Positions 28,064 through 36,616 of a stretch of 64,000 nucleotides of DNA are shown here, one piece after another (within the stretch, counting starts at the first letter, position 1; the number at the start of each line of letters is the position of its first letter). The notes beneath the pieces are model-generated. The model saw only the letters and a program-made list of their open reading frames with translations, searched no databases and was not told where the DNA came from. Position numbers and translations under genes: made by a program. Origin of the DNA: Maribacter dokdonensis DSW-8 (GTDB lineage Bacteria; Bacteroidota; Bacteroidia; Flavobacteriales; Flavobacteriaceae); the NCBI RefSeq assembly GCF_001447995.1, contig NZ_LDPE01000002.1, forward strand, positions 1 through 64,000. The letters are read 5' to 3'.

Positions 28064-28071
28064 CAAAAGTA
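28064..28071 (-). promoter_or_regulatory. -7 promoter element of rseP
   Basis: TACTTTTG on the minus strand matches TAnnTTTG. Transcription would begin near 28058, leaving a leader of about 20 bases before ATG 28036 and ruling out the ATG at 28066. Confidence 0.6.
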
Positions 28072-28155
28072 CATTTTTACAACCGCTAAAAAAAAGAAAC
28101 CCACTGACCTTATGGTATTTTATGAATAATTTATCAGCAAGACAGCTATATTTAC

Positions 28156-28186
28156 TTGAAATCTTGACAACCCTAGCGTACCTTTG
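28156..28186 (+). promoter_or_regulatory. Bacteroidota-type promoter of the Sco gene
   Basis: TTG (28156-28158), 20 bases, then TACCTTTG (28179-28186): a complete -33/-7 pair of the Bacteroidota primary sigma factor, 12 bases before the ATG at 28199. Confidence 0.7.
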
Positions 28187-28198
28187 TAAAAAAATAGT

Positions 28199-28882
28199 AT
28201 GCGGTCTTTCTTCGCAAAATTCAAGATTTTTGGAATAGTACTTTTGGTACTCTCCGTCATAATCATATATTTATTCTATAATGCCCTACAGCCTGTAAAA
28301 CTGTTGCCCGTATATTCTCCTGCCATGGTAAACTCAGAACTGGTAGCAGAAGAAATTCAACATGTTAGAAAGTACCATACCATTGCAGATTTTTCATTGA
28401 CCAACCAAAATGGCGAGATCATTACCCAAGAAGATTACAAAGGTAAAATCTATATAGCCGATTTCTTTTTCACCACCTGCCCTACTATTTGCCCTATCAT
28501 GACCAAAAATATGGTAGACCTGCAAAGGGCACTTGGCAAAGATTCTGATGTTATGTTGTTATCACATTCCGTTACTCCAGAGATCGACTCGGTTACACAG
28601 CTTAAAAAATATGCTATTGAAAAAGGGGTGGATGACAGGAATTGGAATTTAGTTACGGGTGATAAAAAACAGATCTATGAATTGGCACGAAAATCTTATT
28701 TAGCCGTTAAAACCGATGGCGATGGAGGACCATTTGATATGATACATACCGAAAATTTTATTTTAGTGGATAAGGATAAACGCATAAGGGGCTTTTATGA
28801 TGGCACTAAAAAAGAGGATATGGATAAAATTATGGCCGATATTGAAATTCTAAAAAATTCTTACGACGAACTAGATAATTAA
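28199..28882 (+). CDS. SCO1/SenC-family protein
   Basis: A 227-residue membrane-anchored thioredoxin-fold protein involved in copper delivery to cytochrome oxidase or in thiol redox. One N-terminal helix (about 10-29) anchors it facing the periplasm. The copper/redox motif is complete: C94-PTI-C98 in FTTCPTICPI and the distal histidine H183 in DMIHTENFILVD. Length and residue spacing match the family. It stands alone on its own promoter; cytochrome oxidase genes are not in the window, and the following genes are for ferrous iron import. Confidence 0.94.
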   Translation: MRSFFAKFKIFGIVLLVLSVIIIYLFYNALQPVKLLPVYSPAMVNSELVAEEIQHVRKYHTIADFSLTNQNGEIITQEDYKGKIYIADFFFTTCPTICPIMTKNMVDLQRALGKDSDVMLLSHSVTPEIDSVTQLKKYAIEKGVDDRNWNLVTGDKKQIYELARKSYLAVKTDGDGGPFDMIHTENFILVDKDKRIRGFYDGTKKEDMDKIMADIEILKNSYDELDN

Positions 28883-28952
28883 CCGGGCTATTACCTGCCC
28901 AAGGCGAAACTAGTTTTAAGATGTAATAATTCCTTAATTGAATTATTTCATT

Positions 28953-28960
28953 TACTTTTG
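28953..28960 (+). promoter_or_regulatory. Possible -7 element of the feo operon
   Basis: TACTTTTG matches TAnnTTTG and lies 28 bases before the feoA TTG start. No TTG is seen at the standard -33 distance, so the promoter may need an activator or be weak. Confidence 0.4.
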
Positions 28961-28988
28961 CCTTACTTATAATGAATCTAAATAAAGA

Positions 28989-29234
28989 TTGGAGACTACA
29001 GTAGCACATTTAAAAAGAGGTCAAAGAGGAATCATAAAAGAATTCACTCAAGACCTATTGCCGATCAAGCTACTTGAAATGGGTTGTTTACCTGGTAATG
29101 AAGTAGAATTGGTTCAGGTAGCTCCATTAAAAGACCCAATATATATTAATGTCAACGGATCTCATATTGCCATTAGACGAGAAATGGCCTTACATATAGC
29201 ACTTGATATTATTGATGACAATGCGGTTATATGA
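28989..29234 (+). CDS. feoA: FeoA, ferrous iron transport accessory protein
   Basis: An 81-residue cytoplasmic SH3-like protein that interacts with FeoB in Fe(II) uptake. The sequence TVAHLKRGQRGIIKEF ... LLEMGCLPGNEVELVQVAPL ... IAIRREMALHI is typical for the full FeoA domain. The start must be the TTG at 28989: the same frame has a stop (taa, 28983-28985) two codons earlier and no ATG before the domain core. An out-of-frame ATG at 28972 opens a 10-codon peptide that overlaps this start. FeoA and FeoB overlap by four bases (ATGA), so they are translationally coupled. Confidence 0.93.
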   Translation: METTVAHLKRGQRGIIKEFTQDLLPIKLLEMGCLPGNEVELVQVAPLKDPIYINVNGSHIAIRREMALHIALDIIDDNAVI

Positions 29235-31423
29235 GCAAACAGATCAATGTAGCCCTTATAGGCAACCCTAATACCGGTAAAACATCGGTTTTCAATCAGC
29301 TTACCGGACTAAACCAAAAAGTTGGTAATTACCCAGGTATTACCGTAGAAAAGAAAGAGGGTATTTGCAAATTGCCCCGTGGTGTCAAAGCTCACATTTT
29401 AGATTTACCGGGCACCTATAGTTTAAACACTACATCATTAGATGAAAGTGTTGCCGTTGAACTTCTTTTAAATAAGAACGACAAAGATCACCCAGACGTT
29501 GCCATTGTGGTATCTGATGTAGAAAACCTAAAAAGAAACCTTCTTCTTTTTACACAGATCAAGGACCTAAAAATACCTACCATTTTAGTCATTAATATGG
29601 CCGATCGTATGGTTCGTAAAGGGATTACCATAGATATTGAGTTATTGGAACAAAAGTTAAACTCTAAAATTGCTCTGGTAAGTACTAGAAAAGAAACGGG
29701 TATAGATAGATTAAGAAATCTCATTGCAGACTATAAACTTCTACCAAAAAGCCAAAATGTAGATATTTCCGTCATAGCCCCAGATTATTTTGAACGACTT
29801 ACAGAAGCTTTTCCGAAAGAGGATATCTATAAGTTATGGTTGGTCATTACCCAAGACGTGAACTTTATGCCGTTGAAAAAAACGTTTACAAAAGACACAT
29901 CTTCCTTTACTACAAAATCAAAATCCGAGCTTAAACGTTTACAGCAGAAAGAAACCATATTACGTTATCAATTCATTAACGGCATTTTAAAGGAAACGTA
30001 TAAAGTAGATGCCAGTGCCGCCAAAGGGTTTAGAGCTACTTTGGACAAGGTCTTGACCCATAAGGTCTTTGGATATGCAATTTTCTTTTTAATACTGCTC
30101 ACCATTTTTCAATCCATTTATGGTTGGAGCGAGTATCCCATGGATTTAATTGATGGTTTTTTTGCTTCGGCTACAGAATGGGTGAAAGATACATTGCCAC
30201 CGGGAGTATTTACCAATCTTATTGCAGAGGGTATTTTAGCCGGCATTGGCGGTATCGTTATATTCATACCACAAATAGCATTCTTATTCTTATTTATAGC
30301 CCTACTGGAAGAAACAGGCTATATGAGCAGGGTAGTCTTCTTGATGGACAGGATAATGAGGCCCTTTGGATTGAGCGGTAAAAGTGTGGTTCCATTAATT
30401 TCAGGTACCGCATGTGCTATTCCAGCGGTAATGGCTACTAGAACTATTGAAAACTGGAAAGAAAGGTTAATTACTATTCTGGTAACCCCGTTCACTACCT
30501 GTTCGGCAAGGTTACCGGTCTACCTAATTATCATTGCCTTGGTCATACCCGAAGGCAGTTTTCTTGGATTAAGCTATAAGGCCCTAACCTTAATGTCGTT
30601 ATATTTAATGGGCTTTGGAGCTGCTATTCTGTCGGCGGTAATCCTGAACAAGATCTTAAAAATTAAAAGTAGGTCTTTCTTTGTGGTTGAAATGCCCAAC
30701 TATAAACTACCGTTGATAAAAAACGTTGCCTACACCGTTCTTGAAAAAACAAAAAGTTTTGTTTTTGGCGCAGGTAAAATAATATTGGCCATATCTATTG
30801 TGCTCTGGTTTTTGGGCTCTAACGGATTCTCGGATGAATTTAAAAATGCCGAAACCATAGTAGCGCAAAGAATTAAAGAAAAGGGATATAGCGCCAATAG
30901 CGAGGTTTACTTTGAAAATCAACAAGAACCACAAGCAAACACTCTTTCCATAAAAGAGAAAGCTGTTCAACAGCAAGAATTGCAAGAAAGAGCATTAAAC
31001 CAGGAAATTGCCAGCTATAAATTAGAGCATTCCTATATGGGTTATATGGGCAAAGCGATAGAACCTATAGTAAGACCTTTAGGATATGACTGGAAAATAG
31101 GAATAGCCGTTTTAACATCCTTTGCGGCAAGAGAGGTTTTTGTAGGTACGTTAGCTACTATTTACAGTGTAGGGAATGATGAAGAGGAAACCATTAAAAA
31201 TAGAATGGCTGCAGAAGTAGATCCCAAAACAAAAAAACCATTGTTTAATTTAGCTTCGGGCATTTCATTACTATTGTTCTATGCATTCGCTATGCAATGT
31301 ATGAGCACCTTGGCGGTAGTAAAAAGGGAGACGAATTCTTGGAAATGGCCAGCAGGACAACTAATATTCATGAGCCTTTTTGCTTATATTGTAGCTTTAA
31401 TAGCATATCAATTATTAAAATAA
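29231..31423 (+). CDS. feoB: FeoB, ferrous iron transporter
   Basis: A 730-residue GTPase-coupled Fe(II) importer of the inner membrane. The N-terminal G domain shows G1 GNPNTGKTSVFNQLTG (10-25), the switch region with NYPGITVEKKEG, G3 DLPGTYSL, and G4 NMAD. A helical GDI-like region follows, then the membrane part with two gate repeats (SRVVFLMDRIMRPFGLSGKS, SGTACAIPAVMATRTI, TTCSARLPVYLIII; the second half with FAAREVFVGTLATIYSV). It follows feoA with overlap and precedes a small Cys-rich membrane protein by one base. Confidence 0.97.
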   Translation: MSKQINVALIGNPNTGKTSVFNQLTGLNQKVGNYPGITVEKKEGICKLPRGVKAHILDLPGTYSLNTTSLDESVAVELLLNKNDKDHPDVAIVVSDVENLKRNLLLFTQIKDLKIPTILVINMADRMVRKGITIDIELLEQKLNSKIALVSTRKETGIDRLRNLIADYKLLPKSQNVDISVIAPDYFERLTEAFPKEDIYKLWLVITQDVNFMPLKKTFTKDTSSFTTKSKSELKRLQQKETILRYQFINGILKETYKVDASAAKGFRATLDKVLTHKVFGYAIFFLILLTIFQSIYGWSEYPMDLIDGFFASATEWVKDTLPPGVFTNLIAEGILAGIGGIVIFIPQIAFLFLFIALLEETGYMSRVVFLMDRIMRPFGLSGKSVVPLISGTACAIPAVMATRTIENWKERLITILVTPFTTCSARLPVYLIIIALVIPEGSFLGLSYKALTLMSLYLMGFGAAILSAVILNKILKIKSRSFFVVEMPNYKLPLIKNVAYTVLEKTKSFVFGAGKIILAISIVLWFLGSNGFSDEFKNAETIVAQRIKEKGYSANSEVYFENQQEPQANTLSIKEKAVQQQELQERALNQEIASYKLEHSYMGYMGKAIEPIVRPLGYDWKIGIAVLTSFAAREVFVGTLATIYSVGNDEEETIKNRMAAEVDPKTKKPLFNLASGISLLLFYAFAMQCMSTLAVVKRETNSWKWPAGQLIFMSLFAYIVALIAYQLLK

Positions 31424-31424
31424 T

Positions 31425-31574
31425 ATGGACATTATACAACACATATTGGTTTACATAACACTAGCTATTTCCGTAGGGTATTTGGTAAATAAATTTTTGA
31501 TTCCTAAATCTATTTGGTCCGGCAAAAAAAACAACGCTAAATCCTGTGGTCAAGATGATTGTGGCTGCCACTAA
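31425..31574 (+). CDS. FeoB-associated Cys-rich membrane protein
   Basis: A 49-residue protein starting one base after the feoB stop. One membrane helix (IQHILVYITLAISVGYLVNK) is followed by a short tail with Lys residues and a CGQDDCGCH terminus holding three cysteines and one histidine. Small Cys-rich membrane proteins of this form are regularly found directly after feoB in Bacteroidota and Firmicutes and may play the FeoC-like role of a metal- or redox-sensing partner. The role is inferred from position. Confidence 0.82.
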   Translation: MDIIQHILVYITLAISVGYLVNKFLIPKSIWSGKKNNAKSCGQDDCGCH

Positions 31575-31680
31575 TCTTTATTTATAAGTTAAAATAGCTA
31601 TAAAAGACTCATAACAGTTTCTAAAACTGTAACGTTTCTTGCTTTTGTTCGTTTAGATTGCGTAGGAATAATCTAACACT

Positions 31681-33219
31681 ATGAACAATAAACCAACCCA
31701 CTTATTACTTTTTACATTTTTTGTTTTCACCATTTTAAACACTAATGCACAGAACTTAAGCGCCAACGTTTTAGATAGCATTACCCAACAACCTATTCCT
31801 TACGCCACTGTTCAATTAAAAGAAAAAGGAGTCATTACCAATGAAGAGGGCAATTTCAATTTTATCTTGAACGAAACCATACAAGAATCTGATTCTCTCA
31901 TTATTTCCTCAATGGGTTATGAAACCCTTGCCAAACCTATTTCAGAGTTTACAAGCGCTAGAATATTACTTGTACCCAAAGCAATTGAACTAAGAGAGGT
32001 TATAGTATCCAATAAAAATTATACTGCTGACGAAATAATAGATTTTGTAGTTGACAATCTAGACAAAAACTATAAGACCGACCTCACTAAAAAACGATTG
32101 TTCCATAGGTCATCTAACTTTGATAGATGGACAAAAAGTGATTTTAAAGTCAAAAAATCATCCATAGATATACTAAACCAACAATTTCTAGATAGTGTTA
32201 TAACCACTGTACCCAAGGACAACAGTTATTATTCTGAAATTGTTGGCGATCTATACGGCAACCCATATGAAGAGTTATTAAAATTAAATCTTTTAAAAGC
32301 CTCCAAACTATTTGATAAAAGCAAGGAACTTGATGCTGAAAAATTAGAGGAAAAATTCAATGAAATACTTCGTGAAAATGTTAAAGAAGGATCTTATTTC
32401 AAGATAAAATCCGGTTTGTTCGGTACAAAAATAGATGCCGAGGAGGTTAGCGAATTTCTTGAAGAAGATATTGACTCTACAGATGTGGCCGCTGCCAACG
32501 AACAGCTAGAGAAAAAGAAGAAAGACAAAGAGCTGCAACAGAAAAACTACGCCAATTGGAAAAAAAGTCAATTGAACAATATCTTCAATAATTTACCCAC
32601 GCAAGAAGACAATGATCTAAACTTTATAGTAAAATCCAGAAAGTATGATTATACATTGCAAGAATTCACATATTTAGGTAATGATGCCGTTTACGTCATC
32701 TCTTTTAAACCAAGTGGATCAGCAGATTTTGAAGGAACACTATTTATAAATGCAGATGATTTTGCCGTACTGCAAATAGACTATAGCAATGTAAAGCCTG
32801 TTAAAAAATTCAGTCTTTTAGGGATTTCAACAAATACCTATTTATCTAAAGGAAAAGTCATTTATCAAAAAGATGCATTTGACCATTACGGCCTACGCTA
32901 TTATGAGTCTGAAGTAGGTGAACGTATTGGTGTTAGAAGACCATTAAAAATCATTGAAAAGAATAAAATCGTAAAAGGCAAAAACAAACAAAATGAGCTT
33001 TCTGGCGATATAGATTTTGTCTTTATAAATGTTGTAAAGAATGAATTGATCATTTTTGAATCTGATCAAATAGACCAAGCTACTTTTGATGGTTTTACAG
33101 AAAACAATGCCGTATCACCGACATATATGCCTAAATACGATCCTAATTTTTGGGAAGGCTACGCTATTATGGAACCCAATACAGCAATAAAAGAGTTTAA
33201 GTCAACCACCATTGATTAA
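31681..33219 (+). CDS. CarboxypepD-reg-like domain envelope protein
   Basis: A 512-residue secreted protein with a signal peptide (HLLLFTFFVFTILNTNAQ) followed by a CarboxypepD-reg-like beta domain (about 25-100; QQPIPYATVQLKEKGVITNE) like that of SusC-type receptors, but without plug or barrel. The central part (about 105-320) is charged and helical, with an Asp/Glu/Lys-rich stretch at about 245-295; the C-terminal part (about 320-500) is beta-rich (DAVYVISFKPSGSADFEGTL). Such proteins are common in Flavobacteriia, and their role is unknown. It may be outer-membrane associated. It converges with the DUF423 gene with a four-base overlap. Confidence 0.7.
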   Translation: MNNKPTHLLLFTFFVFTILNTNAQNLSANVLDSITQQPIPYATVQLKEKGVITNEEGNFNFILNETIQESDSLIISSMGYETLAKPISEFTSARILLVPKAIELREVIVSNKNYTADEIIDFVVDNLDKNYKTDLTKKRLFHRSSNFDRWTKSDFKVKKSSIDILNQQFLDSVITTVPKDNSYYSEIVGDLYGNPYEELLKLNLLKASKLFDKSKELDAEKLEEKFNEILRENVKEGSYFKIKSGLFGTKIDAEEVSEFLEEDIDSTDVAAANEQLEKKKKDKELQQKNYANWKKSQLNNIFNNLPTQEDNDLNFIVKSRKYDYTLQEFTYLGNDAVYVISFKPSGSADFEGTLFINADDFAVLQIDYSNVKPVKKFSLLGISTNTYLSKGKVIYQKDAFDHYGLRYYESEVGERIGVRRPLKIIEKNKIVKGKNKQNELSGDIDFVFINVVKNELIIFESDQIDQATFDGFTENNAVSPTYMPKYDPNFWEGYAIMEPNTAIKEFKSTTID

Positions 33220-33602
33220 ATATAGTTCTTAACTATATTATAGAACAAAAGCCCCCAACCCGTTACCAAAAGCAAACCTCCAATTGGAGTAATAGGACCC
33301 AGTATTTTTATTTTATTTCCTTTGGATGCAGATATACACAATCCATAAATACTAAAGGAAAAAAGAATGATTCCAATGATGATGCAATAGATAATTGCCT
33401 TTTCTAGACCAGTTTCTAGATTAAGGTTAAAACTTAACATCAATAGTAAAAGTGCGTGATACATTTGATATTTTACTCCTGTTTCAAAACTATTCAGTTG
33501 ATCTTCAGTAAACGTTTTCTTTAACAAATGTGCACCAAATGCCCCAAAAACTACTGCTAATAATCCTAATAAGGCTCCTACCAATTGCGCAACTAATACC
33601 AT
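33216..33602 (-). CDS. DUF423 family membrane protein
   Basis: A 128-residue protein with four hydrophobic helices. The N-terminus LLGLLAVVFGAFGAHLLKK, the central FETGVKYQMYHALLLLML and the C-terminal LGPITPIGGLLLVTGWGLLFY are the DUF423 signature. The function of the family is unknown. A TATCTTTG element on the minus strand (33623-33616) lies just before the start. Confidence 0.9.
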   Translation of the reverse strand: MVLVAQLVGALLGLLAVVFGAFGAHLLKKTFTEDQLNSFETGVKYQMYHALLLLMLSFNLNLETGLEKAIIYCIIIGIILFSFSIYGLCISASKGNKIKILGPITPIGGLLLVTGWGLLFYNIVKNYI

Positions 33603-33671
33603 GAAATTTTTCTTTCAAAGATAATGGCATCCATTTAATTGTATACCTTACATAAAACTAATTATCAAAAA

Positions 33672-34079
33672 ATGAAAAAGTTTATTACTGCCTATGGTTT
33701 TGTGCTTTTGATAATGACCGGCTGCGGATCATCAAAAAACACAAGTAATGACAACAACGGTACATCTTCATTAGATGTGGAATTGAAAGAAAAAAATAGG
33801 GCGAATGTTTCTCTACTACAACGTATACGCCAAAAGAGTGGCGTAGTCTTGCAAAACAATGTACCTATAATCAATAAGACCAGTAATTCCTTTGCCTCTG
33901 GTGGCAGTCAAGAACCTTTGTACGTTTTAAACAATCAGATAATTGGAAATTCTTTTCATTCGATCAACGAGTTAATAGATAGCTACAATGTGAAGAAAAT
34001 AGTTATACTATCGGGTGCAGATGCTGCTGGTTATGGTACTCAGGGAGCCAACGGAGTAATCAAAATTACAAGCTATTAG
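33672..34079 (+). CDS. Lipoprotein with an isolated TonB-receptor plug-like domain
   Basis: A 135-residue protein starting at the ATG at 33672 (MKKFITAYGFVLL), with a lipoprotein signal (LIMTGC, Cys18). After a Ser/Asn-rich linker the C-terminal half (LYVLNNQIIGNSFHSINELI, VKKIVILSGADAAGYG, GANGVIKI) resembles the core of a TonB-receptor plug domain, but there is no barrel. Similar short proteins occur in flavobacteria; a role as a lipid-anchored partner of receptors or a relic of one is possible. The upstream ATG at 33639 would place 11 polar residues before the signal and is not favoured. Confidence 0.68.
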   Translation: MKKFITAYGFVLLIMTGCGSSKNTSNDNNGTSSLDVELKEKNRANVSLLQRIRQKSGVVLQNNVPIINKTSNSFASGGSQEPLYVLNNQIIGNSFHSINELIDSYNVKKIVILSGADAAGYGTQGANGVIKITSY

Positions 34080-34082
34080 TAT

Positions 34083-34505
34083 TTACTGCAAACTAATATT
34101 CATTTGCATATTTGAATCTAGAATAAAGGCACATTCGGTATATTTTGGCGGACCAAACATTTTCATTTTCCCTTTGGAGAATGCTATTTGCTCTTTTGGA
34201 ATACCCAACATGTTGGTATCTAAATTATTATTTCCGTTAGCATCATGAAATATAGCAATGGCATACTCACCATCGGGCAAATTTTCAATATCAAAAACCG
34301 TCTTACCCTTCACAGCCTTTTCAGAACCGGATTTAAATACCTTATCAAACTTTAAAAAGGAACTTTCATCAGTATAAACGGCAAAACAGATATTACCTTC
34401 TTCAGAAGTAACCCCATCAATATTTAAACTAATATTATGCTGAGCAAATAGACCTGTAGACATCAATCCTAAAACAAATAGTACCAGTAGATTCCCTTTT
34501 ATCAT
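34083..34505 (-). CDS. DUF2141 family secreted protein
   Basis: A 140-residue protein with a signal peptide ending GLFAQ. The mature domain shows LNIDGVTSEEGNICFAVYTD, LPDGEYAIAIFHDANGNNNL and GIPKEQIAFS, the conserved blocks of DUF2141 (a beta-sandwich found in Bacteroidota envelopes, function unknown). It is convergent with the plug-like lipoprotein; three bases separate the stops. Confidence 0.9.
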   Translation of the reverse strand: MIKGNLLVLFVLGLMSTGLFAQHNISLNIDGVTSEEGNICFAVYTDESSFLKFDKVFKSGSEKAVKGKTVFDIENLPDGEYAIAIFHDANGNNNLDTNMLGIPKEQIAFSKGKMKMFGPPKYTECAFILDSNMQMNISLQ

Positions 34506-34530
34506 GCCATATTATTTTAAAACCTACAAT

Positions 34531-34971
34531 TTAATTAGGCGCGCTCAATGCCCCTATTTTTCCGCCGAGTTTCTGAAACAATTGTAAAGTTTGGACCGAG
34601 TCCTTTAGATTAAAATATACGTAAGTAGAATCTTTATAGACCAACTTAACTTTATGTTGTTCAATATTATCTACAAATACATGAACTTTCTTGTCTGTCA
34701 AAGAATCTTTAAACTCCCTAAAGACACCTTTCTCTTTTTCCAGCGCAGAAAAACCGTGCAAACGCTCCATTGGCGGTATTCTTTCAACCAACACCACACT
34801 ATCTAGTTCGTTAAATGGAATTTCAACATTATAAAACCCAGAACGAATTCCTAGGCTATTGTCACTATTACTTACCCAATTTTTTAAATGAAGTATTAAA
34901 ATGAACGCGCAACAGATTACTGTTAGAATCAACACCACTGTCCATACCCAATTTTTCTTGGTAAAATGCAT
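34531..34971 (-). CDS. Membrane-anchored protein of unknown function
   Basis: A 146-residue protein not recognised as a known family. One N-terminal helix (WVWTVVLILTVICCAFILIL) is followed by an extra-membrane domain of about 110 residues with alternating hydrophobic strands (FYNVEIPFNELDSVVLVE; KVKLVYKDSTYVYFNL), a pattern that could be a small PH-like beta domain. It lies 25 bases upstream of the DUF2141 gene on the same strand and probably shares its transcript. Confidence 0.65.
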   Translation of the reverse strand: MHFTKKNWVWTVVLILTVICCAFILILHLKNWVSNSDNSLGIRSGFYNVEIPFNELDSVVLVERIPPMERLHGFSALEKEKGVFREFKDSLTDKKVHVFVDNIEQHKVKLVYKDSTYVYFNLKDSVQTLQLFQKLGGKIGALSAPN

Positions 34972-35034
34972 AAAGGTTTAAAGTATCAAGTTAACCATAC
35001 TATTGCCTTAAACGGTAAAATTCAAATTAAATTA

Positions 35035-35856
35035 TTAACCTAAACCAACATCTAGGGTCATCATGATGATGAAGCCACCAATGAAGCCCATGGTAGCAAT
35101 ATCAGTGTACTTATCTTGCTGTGTTTCTGGTATAACTTCCTCTACGACCACAAAGATCATGGCGCCTGCCGCAAAAGAAAGCGCATATGGCAGTATAGGT
35201 TGAAAAGTAAGCACGGCCCACGCCCCTAGTACTGCTGCAACAGGCTCTACCAATGCGGAAGCCTGACCGAACATAAAACTTTTTGTCCTGCTCAGTCCAT
35301 GCCTACGTAACGGCATGGCAACGGCAAAACCTTCCGGAAAGTTTTGTAGACCAATACCTAAGGCCAAAGCAACGGCACCACCAATAGAGGCGCCATCAAA
35401 ACCAGCGGCCACTCCCCCAAAAAGTACACCAACCGCTAAACCTTCCGGTATGTTATGTAATGTAATGGCCAACGTAAGTAAGGTTGTTCTACGCCAAGGT
35501 GTTTTAACACCTTCTGCCTCGTCTTCCTTAAAATTAATATGTAAATGGGGCAATACTTTATCCAACCCAAAAATGAACAAAGCACCTAGCAAAAAACCTA
35601 CTCCTGCCGGTATAACTTTCACAAACCCTTCACCCGGGCTCATTTCTATACCCGGTGCCAGTAAGCTCCAAAAACTGGCCGCTACCATTACGCCCCCAGT
35701 AAACCCTAACATTCCGTCTAAAACAGCACGGTTCATTGTTTTAAAAAGAAAAACCAGTGCCGCGCCCGCTGCTGTGAGTCCCCAAGTAAACAATGTAGCA
35801 TAAAATGCTGCCAGTACGGGATCTATTGATTCAAAATACGCTATAATTTCATCCAT
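35035..35856 (-). CDS. ZIP-family divalent metal transporter
   Basis: A 273-residue inner-membrane importer for Zn, Mn or Fe with about eight helices. The ZIP metal-binding helices are clear: TLHNIPEGLAVGVLFGG and GLQNFPEGFAVAMPLRRHG. A short His-containing loop (DKVLPHLHINFKEDEAEG) separates the halves. It follows the MntR/DtxR-type regulator by 19 bases on the same strand, so it is probably repressed by that protein when metal is plentiful. Confidence 0.94.
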   Translation of the reverse strand: MDEIIAYFESIDPVLAAFYATLFTWGLTAAGAALVFLFKTMNRAVLDGMLGFTGGVMVAASFWSLLAPGIEMSPGEGFVKVIPAGVGFLLGALFIFGLDKVLPHLHINFKEDEAEGVKTPWRRTTLLTLAITLHNIPEGLAVGVLFGGVAAGFDGASIGGAVALALGIGLQNFPEGFAVAMPLRRHGLSRTKSFMFGQASALVEPVAAVLGAWAVLTFQPILPYALSFAAGAMIFVVVEEVIPETQQDKYTDIATMGFIGGFIIMMTLDVGLG

Positions 35857-35875
35857 AATTCATATAATTAATATG

Positions 35876-36538
35876 CTACTCTTCATCTACAATCTCCAAA
35901 AATAAATTTGTTGCAATCTGTTTTGATATCCTAATGGAGCCCGACCTGGTAGAGATGGTAACGGAACCATCAAACTCTTCAATTTCCAATATTTTAAAGG
36001 TATCGCCCAAGGCAATTTTATTCTTGTCCAAAAATTTTAAAAATGCCGCGGAAGAATCGTTGACGCCAACACAAACCCCTTGACTACCCACCGGCAAATC
36101 ACTGATCAACTTCTTTACGGATTTTGTGAACACACCATCTTTGTTAGGAATAGGATCGCCATGTGGATCTACTTTAGGGTATCCTAAATGGGCGTCTAAC
36201 TTATCAATTAAAGCATCACTTTTTATGTGTTCCAATTGCTCTGCAACCACATGAACCTCATCCCAAGAAAAATTAAGTTTATCTACCAAAAAAACCTCCC
36301 ACAAACGATGTTTTCTAATAATGGAAAGGGCAACCAACCTGCCTTTTTCCGATAGTGAGACGCCTTGGTATTTCTTATAGTTCACCAAAGATTTCTCAGA
36401 CAACTTTTTTACCATATCGGTTACAGAAGAAGGTTTTGTCTTCATCTGTTCTGCAATGGCATTTGTTGCAACAGATTTACTGTTGAAATCACTTAGGTGA
36501 TAAATGGCTTTTATGTAATCTTCTTCTGATAATGTCAT
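35876..36538 (-). CDS. mntR: Metal-dependent regulator, MntR/DtxR family
   Basis: A 220-residue repressor: N-terminal winged helix (MTLSEEDYIKAIYHL, AEQMKTKPSSVTDMVKKLSE, YKKYQGVSLSEKGRLVAL), a metal-binding/dimerisation domain (RKHRLWEVFLVDKL, AEQLEHIKSDALIDKLDAHL, YPKVDPHGDPIP), and a C-terminal FeoA/SH3-like domain. An ATG at 36586 would add 16 residues but lies upstream of the -7 element TATTTTTG (36565-36558, minus strand); the ATG at 36538 is therefore preferred and gives the usual DtxR N-terminus. It is followed by the ZIP gene and is divergent from a TonB receptor. Confidence 0.94.
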   Translation of the reverse strand: MTLSEEDYIKAIYHLSDFNSKSVATNAIAEQMKTKPSSVTDMVKKLSEKSLVNYKKYQGVSLSEKGRLVALSIIRKHRLWEVFLVDKLNFSWDEVHVVAEQLEHIKSDALIDKLDAHLGYPKVDPHGDPIPNKDGVFTKSVKKLISDLPVGSQGVCVGVNDSSAAFLKFLDKNKIALGDTFKILEIEEFDGSVTISTRSGSIRISKQIATNLFLEIVDEE

Positions 36539-36557
36539 TTGAAAAGCAATATTAACA

Positions 36558-36616
36558 CAAAAATACATTTTTATACCTAAAAACAATTTTTTAGATTTGC
36601 CTAAATTTAATTTTAG
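36558..36616. promoter_or_regulatory. Divergent promoters with overlapping metal-regulator operators
   Basis: On the minus strand TTG (36586-36584), 18 bases and TATTTTTG (36565-36558) form the mntR promoter. On the plus strand TAGATTTG (36592-36599) is the receptor -7 element. Three nested dyads overlap them: CTAAAAA/TTTTTAG (36577-36583, 36588-36594), covering the mntR -33; TTTAG/CTAAA (36590-36594, 36601-36605); and CTAAA/TTTAG (36601-36605, 36612-36616), next to the receptor ATG. AT-rich CTAA/TTAG dyads suit a DtxR-type repressor, so both genes are probably regulated by MntR. Confidence 0.65.
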
